Positions 60,391 to 64,000 of a stretch of 64,000 nucleotides of DNA are shown piece by piece. The stretch is taken from positions 124,001-188,000 of the forward strand of contig JBMNJE010000013.1 of NCBI GenBank assembly GCA_050951505.1, given 5' to 3'. The position numbers and the translations under genes are program-made. The DNA comes from DUOA01 sp012839095 (GTDB lineage: Bacteria > Bacillota > Clostridia > Caldicoprobacterales > DTU083). The notes beneath the pieces were generated by a model. That model ran no database searches. It was not told the DNA's origin and saw only the letters and a list, made by a program, of their open reading frames with translations. The first letter of the stretch is position 1. Every line of letters starts with the position of its first letter.

Positions 60391-62682
60391 CTACAGTTTT
60401 AGATAATCACCATGTACATAACCGGTCAGGCTTCCGTATCGGATGCGGTACCATTTGCCGCTTGTGCCCAGTATCTCAACCTTGGTATTTCGCAAAAGGC
60501 CGCCTATGACCTTGTAGCCGGTACCTGCTCCGGATCGGACATTGAGAGAGCTTGCTGTTACAACAGCCGTTCTGCTTGCGCCGCCTCTGCCCGATTCGGG
60601 AGGAGCTGCATTGCCGCCGGCATTAAGTACAGCCCTGGTTTTAGGCCCCACCACGCCGTCAACTTCCAGGCCGTGGGCCTTTTGGAAAGCACGAACCGCA
60701 CTGAGTGTCTTGGAGCCGAAGCTGCCGTCTACCGCACCACAGTTAAAGCCCAGTTGATTAAGCATCTGCTGCAGTATTTTCACCTGACTTCCTTTGCTTC
60801 CCTTCCTTAAGGTTACGGTGAGAGGAGTGGTTGCTGCAGGCGGCGGGGTCTGGCTTTCCTCCAGCTTGATATAGGAGCCGTGCACATACCCGCTTATGCC
60901 ATTATAGGTGATCCTGTACCATTCTCCCACTTTCTCGTGTATTTTCACCTTTTTGCCCTTAAGGACCATACCCACCTTATGGTTTTTGGTTCCGGGGCCG
61001 CTCCTGATATTAAGAGCGGAAGCAGTAACAATACCGTATCTCTCCTGTTCCGGAGGAAGGGCCGGGTCTGTCGGCGGTGATCCGGGATCATCTGATGGAG
61101 GAGGACTGGGCTCGGATGATTCGAGTACAATGTATTTCTTGCTGGAATATCCGGTCAGGCTGCCTGTTTTTATCCTGTACCATTCACCGGACTCTCCGAT
61201 TATTTCTACTTTGGTATTGTTGGTAAGAGAACCAATCACCTTATACTGGGTTCCTGCTCCCTGCCTTACATTCAGGGAAGTATTTACCTTAACCCTGCCA
61301 TAAACTGCCGGCTCAGGGCTAGGTGCGGGGCTCGGAGTAGCTGTCGGCTCAGGTTTCGGAGTGGCCGTCGGTTCAGGCGTTGGTTCAACCGTTGGTTCGG
61401 GAACCAGTTCGGGATCCTGCGGAGCTTCGACATCCAGGGTAACCAGGTTTGTGCCCGGAAAATAGAAGTCCAGTATCTGAACATAGGACATTTTTTCATT
61501 TGATGCCATGTACTGGGCTCCATACTGGCTCATTCCCACACCATGTCCATAGCCGCCGCCTTTGAGCACAAAGCTGTCCCCTGTGTCCTCAACCGTGAAC
61601 AGGAGGCTGTACAGATTCAGGAATGACCTGGTGTTGCCCTTGGTAAGGGAAACCGTTTCCTCTATGGTTTCCACTGCACCACCGGATTTCTTTTTGACAT
61701 CCAGTATTACTGTCAGCTGCCCGTTATCCAGCCTGCCGCTGTCATTGTGATTCACAATCAAATTCTTAAGGCTTTTTACCTGAATATCCGAATTTGTTGT
61801 GCTGTATCCCTTCTTTTCAAGAGAGCTTTTGACTGCGTCCCTGATCTTTGTCTGAAGGCTGGAATCCACCGGGGTCTTGGCATATGTAACAGTCCAGCTT
61901 GCTCTCTTATTGGCAGGGTTAGCTACATCGTAGGGATCAGGTTTGACCAGCAGATAGGGGTAGTCCACTGAAAAAATGTTGCCCGATCTCTCCGTGATGC
62001 CTCCATTGCTGGCAGAATAAAAGGTCTGGGCAAAATTGTTTCCATACATCAGGGTCTGCCCCCTGGTGGCATCTACTGCCTTAATGCAGTTGACCTTGGA
62101 TTTGTTGTAACCCATATATACCTGGCTGTATTGTGTATCCACCAGATCGTAGGAATACTTTTTTCTGGCCTTGATCTTGTCTGCTGCAAAAGTACGGGCT
62201 GCCACAGCCTGTGCCTTCAATGCCTCCATAGGCCAGCTGTCAGCCATTTCATATGGAACAACCCCATAGAGGTACAATTCAAGATTGACATGATTGATAA
62301 GACTTATGCTGCCTCCGTCCACCTTAAACTCCATGTCACCGGGATAATTGACCCAATTGTAACTGGTATTGTTTATCCTCAAGGTGCCATAGCTCTGCTG
62401 CAAGGTAAAACCAGAGCCCAAAGACCAGCTTTTTGATCCATCGGTCAGAACAAGACTGCCCTTTTCTAGACGGACAGTGTATTCTTTCTGTTCCAGCTTT
62501 ATAGACGGATTCCCCTTAACAGCATGATCGCCTTGTACTGTGAAGGCAATTGATGTCTTTGACCCCATGGAAGTAAGCGAGACGCGTATTGTGTTGTAAT
62601 TATCTGCTGCATATGCCGGTTTAACCCATATAAAGTTCAGGGCTACCAGGAAGCTGACTAAAATTGCCAGAAACCGGCGCAT
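60391..62682 (-). CDS. SpoIID/LytB-domain protein with three SH3 domains and a peptidoglycan-binding domain
   Basis: A 763-residue secreted wall protein. It has a signal peptide (1-25) and a SpoIID/LytB domain (about 100-410), with VPYEMADSWPMEALKAQAVA, broken by position, and GGYGHGVGMSQYGAQYMAS. A Pro/Glu/Thr linker follows, then SH3b (about 460-518), a Pro-rich linker, SH3b (about 543-602), a PG_binding_1 domain (about 615-680; KGSQVKILQQMLNQLG) and a third SH3b (about 700-760). The SpoIID core suggests glycan-strand cleavage, and the modules bind wall. It is a paralogue of SpoIID at 16092-17150, and more like SpoIID-related amidase enhancers. A 0A-box match lies 51 bp upstream. Confidence 0.92.
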   Translation of the reverse strand: MRRFLAILVSFLVALNFIWVKPAYAADNYNTIRVSLTSMGSKTSIAFTVQGDHAVKGNPSIKLEQKEYTVRLEKGSLVLTDGSKSWSLGSGFTLQQSYGTLRINNTSYNWVNYPGDMEFKVDGGSISLINHVNLELYLYGVVPYEMADSWPMEALKAQAVAARTFAADKIKARKKYSYDLVDTQYSQVYMGYNKSKVNCIKAVDATRGQTLMYGNNFAQTFYSASNGGITERSGNIFSVDYPYLLVKPDPYDVANPANKRASWTVTYAKTPVDSSLQTKIRDAVKSSLEKKGYSTTNSDIQVKSLKNLIVNHNDSGRLDNGQLTVILDVKKKSGGAVETIEETVSLTKGNTRSFLNLYSLLFTVEDTGDSFVLKGGGYGHGVGMSQYGAQYMASNEKMSYVQILDFYFPGTNLVTLDVEAPQDPELVPEPTVEPTPEPTATPKPEPTATPSPAPSPEPAVYGRVKVNTSLNVRQGAGTQYKVIGSLTNNTKVEIIGESGEWYRIKTGSLTGYSSKKYIVLESSEPSPPPSDDPGSPPTDPALPPEQERYGIVTASALNIRSGPGTKNHKVGMVLKGKKVKIHEKVGEWYRITYNGISGYVHGSYIKLEESQTPPPAATTPLTVTLRKGSKGSQVKILQQMLNQLGFNCGAVDGSFGSKTLSAVRAFQKAHGLEVDGVVGPKTRAVLNAGGNAAPPESGRGGASRTAVVTASSLNVRSGAGTGYKVIGGLLRNTKVEILGTSGKWYRIRYGSLTGYVHGDYLKL

Positions 62683-62732
62683 TTACCTCACCACCTTATC
62701 ATTTGGTACTCATTAAGTAATTCGCCATACGT

Positions 62733-62739
62733 TGTCGAA
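62733..62739 (-). promoter_or_regulatory. Possible 0A box upstream of the SpoIID-like gene
   Basis: An exact TGTCGAA (TTCGACA on the minus strand) 51 bp before the gene start, in intergenic DNA. Only one box, so the evidence is modest. Confidence 0.35.
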
Positions 62740-62798
62740 TTCCTGCTGTAACCCTGTAAAAATATTGGAATACCACGATAAGATGGAAAAAAGCATAA

Positions 62799-62827
62799 AA
62801 AAAGACCTGGTCCTAAGGATCAAGTCT
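62799..62827 (-). terminator. Rho-independent terminator after the ferredoxin gene
   Basis: A long stem (AGACTTGATCC with GGACCAGGTCT, one mismatch and one G-T pair) followed by TTTTTTT on the minus strand, 15 bp after the ferredoxin stop. Confidence 0.87.
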
Positions 62828-62841
62828 CTCTTTGTTTTTTA

Positions 62842-63009
62842 TCATTCAGGCTGGGCTGCACCTACAGGACAGACATCTGCGCAAGCTCCGCAATCTGTGC
62901 AAAGATCAGGATCTATAGCGTAGATATCACCTTCAGAAATGGCCTCAACAGGACATTCAGGCTGACAAACACCGCATGCGATGCAATCCTCTGAGATAAA
63001 ATGAGCCAT
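62842..63009 (-). CDS. 2[4Fe-4S] ferredoxin
   Basis: A 55-residue clostridial-type ferredoxin. Two CxxCxxCxxxCP clusters are at Cys9-12-15-19 and Cys37-40-43-47. I use ATG 63009, preceded by GAGGAGGTG; the longer open frame has no homology. It carries low-potential electrons in an anaerobic cell. The partner enzyme is not nearby. It is monocistronic, between ricT and the SpoIID-like gene. Confidence 0.95.
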   Translation of the reverse strand: MAHFISEDCIACGVCQPECPVEAISEGDIYAIDPDLCTDCGACADVCPVGAAQPE

Positions 63010-63087
63010 GTAAGTCACCTCCTCACACGAAACCCCTGTTATAAAATTTGTCAATATTTTATCATTTTTTGCATAAAAAGAAAAGAT

Positions 63088-63912
63088 CTATTTTTTCTGT
63101 TCTTCGGGATACCGGATATCATTTACATGAAACTCCCTTAACTCCACCGTATCATCCTCAAGAATAAGCTTTACCCTGACCGTCTGTGTTAAAAGGGCAG
63201 TACCCAGCACCACGGCCAAACCTTCCGGAGTCATAACCTCGCACCCTTCCCTGGGCATGCACTTTCTGATCTGCTCATAATAATCCTGCTCGTACTTCAG
63301 ACAGCACATCAATCTGCCGCAAATCCCCGAGATCTTGGTAGGATTAAGGGACAGATTCTGCTCCTTGGCCATCTTGATGGACACGGGATGAAAATCGCCC
63401 ATGAAGGTGCTGCAGCACAAGGTCAGCCCGCAAGGCCCCAGTCCGCCAAGCAATTTAGCTTCATCCCGGACCCCGATCTGACGCAGTTCAATGCGTGTCT
63501 TGAAGACAGAAGCCAAATCCTTCACCAGTTCCCGAAAATCAATGCGTCCTTCAGCAGTAAAATAAAAAATTAATTTGCTGCCGTCAAAGGTAAGCTCCAC
63601 ATCAACCAGGTTCATGGGAAGATTGTGGACCTCAATTTTCTCTTCTCCAATCCGGAAGGCTTCCTCTTCCTTTTTTCTGTTCTCTATGACCTGTTTTTCA
63701 TCTTTTTCATCGGCTTTACGGATCACTGATTTCAGCGGTGATACAATTTCTTCATCCGGAACCAGCCTGGGCGGTACAACCACGTCGCCGTACTCTATAC
63801 CGCGGGCAGTTTCCACTATGACATGGTCATTTTCCTTAAGGTCGAGCTCATCCGGCCCGAAATAATATATTTTACCGGCTTTTTTAAACCGGACTCCTAC
63901 TACCAGTTGCAT
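63088..63912 (-). CDS. ricT: RicT/YaaT (PSP1 domain) protein
   Basis: A 274-residue PSP1-domain protein. The conserved cysteines that hold Fe-S clusters in the RicAFT complex are visible in GLGPCGLTLCCSTF and SGICGRLMCCLKYE. In Bacillus it works with RicA and RicF to guide RNase Y and influences Spo0A phosphorylation. It lies directly after holB, as in Bacillus (holB-yaaT-yabA), but yabA is not present downstream. It has a GGAGG ribosome site. Confidence 0.95.
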   Translation of the reverse strand: MQLVVGVRFKKAGKIYYFGPDELDLKENDHVIVETARGIEYGDVVVPPRLVPDEEIVSPLKSVIRKADEKDEKQVIENRKKEEEAFRIGEEKIEVHNLPMNLVDVELTFDGSKLIFYFTAEGRIDFRELVKDLASVFKTRIELRQIGVRDEAKLLGGLGPCGLTLCCSTFMGDFHPVSIKMAKEQNLSLNPTKISGICGRLMCCLKYEQDYYEQIRKCMPREGCEVMTPEGLAVVLGTALLTQTVRVKLILEDDTVELREFHVNDIRYPEEQKK

Positions 63913-63924
63913 TAGAGTTCCTCC

Positions 63925-64000
63925 CTAGAAGCTTAAAAGCAAGCTTTCCACCGTTAATTGATAATTGCTGTTATTCTTCAGCATTCTTCTGCTTTCCTCA
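63925..64000 (-). CDS. holB: DNA polymerase III delta' subunit, C-terminal fragment
   Basis: The last 24 residues of a reading frame that enters from the right edge (RRMLKNNSNYQLTVESLLLSF, then TAG). It resembles the C-terminus of HolB-type clamp-loader subunits (RRL..N.N.QL.LE.LLL). It stops 13 bp before ricT, in agreement with the holB-yaaT order. Confidence 0.7.
   Translation of the reverse strand, partial: EESRRMLKNNSNYQLTVESLLLSF

Noticed and set aside
1..64000. CRISPR arrays, tRNA or rRNA genes, insertion sequences
   Set aside because: I looked for regularly spaced repeats, tRNA-like cloverleaf ends with CCA, conserved rRNA stretches and terminal inverted repeats with transposase frames, and found none that stand up.

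Overview
The window reads as ordinary chromosome from an anaerobic, endospore-forming Firmicute of the Clostridia type. Spore and sporulation genes fill it: spo0A, spoIIR, spoIID, spoIIQ, spoIIID, spoVB, spoVT, spoVG, spmA/spmB, sleB/ypeB, an sspF-type SASP, ytvI and a SPOCS-LysM coat or cortex protein. Two low-potential iron-sulfur proteins (a small 2[4Fe-4S] ferredoxin and a ferredoxin-tailed aldo/keto reductase) fit an anaerobe. Shine-Dalgarno sequences are strong, and GTG or TTG starts are common. I see no rRNA, tRNA, CRISPR array or intact insertion sequence.

Layout. Almost everything is on the minus strand, so the biological order runs from high to low coordinates. From 64.0 to 45.4 kb: the 3' end of holB, ricT/yaaT, ferredoxin, a large SpoIID-like cell-wall protein, ccdA, tlpA/resA, trmN, rsmI, abrB (plus strand), spmA, spmB, comB, a GNAT-like protein, a T-box riboswitch, metG, tatD, yabE, rsmA, an unknown conserved protein and spo0A. 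At 44.0-45.4 kb a ferredoxin-tailed aldo/keto reductase (plus strand) diverges from a phosphohexomutase-like pseudoenzyme, with a dense cluster of DnaA-box-like 9-mers between them. From 43.9 to 30.2 kb: a zinc-ribbon protein, veg, SPOCS-LysM, ispE, a nucleotidyltransferase, spoIIR, sleB-ypeB, sspF, murI, a DUF1934 protein, rho and ytvI. At 26.8-30.1 kb there is an AT-rich accessory islet: an AraC-type regulator, a UroD-family protein and a frameshifted amidohydrolase remnant. From 26.6 to 0 kb: rpmE, yqhQ, prmC, prfA, a ZIP transporter, tsaC/sua5, ywlE, rpiA, upp, ywmB, murA, spoIID, spoIIQ, spoIIID, mbl/mreB, fabZ, purR, spoVG, glmU, prs, pth, a PrsW-like membrane protein, mfd, a PrsA-like foldase, spoVT, spoVB and mazG (partial).

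Together this matches two blocks that lie on opposite sides of oriC in Bacillus subtilis (yaaT to yabN, and the rho-prfA-ywlC-upp/ywmB-spoIID-mbl block), spliced into one run. Working themes are entry into sporulation (Spo0A, AbrB, 0A boxes), engulfment (SpoIID/SpoIIQ, SpoIIR, SpoIIID), cortex and germination (SpoVB, SpmAB, SleB/YpeB, SpoVT), peptidoglycan precursors (GlmU, MurA, MurI, MreB) and translation or RNA quality control (MetG, PrfA/PrmC, TsaC, Pth, RsmA, RsmI, TrmN, Rho, Mfd).

The most unusual observations are two likely pseudoenzymes and the DnaA-box cluster. GlmU has an intact acetyltransferase half but a uridyltransferase half lacking its hallmark catalytic residues. A phosphohexomutase homologue lacks both the catalytic-serine loop and the metal loop. 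The DnaA-box cluster sits directly in front of that pseudoenzyme gene. Predicted Spo0A boxes upstream of abrB, spo0A and the SpoIID-like gene, a PrsW-like membrane protein coupled to mfd, and a decayed catabolic islet are also worth a look.
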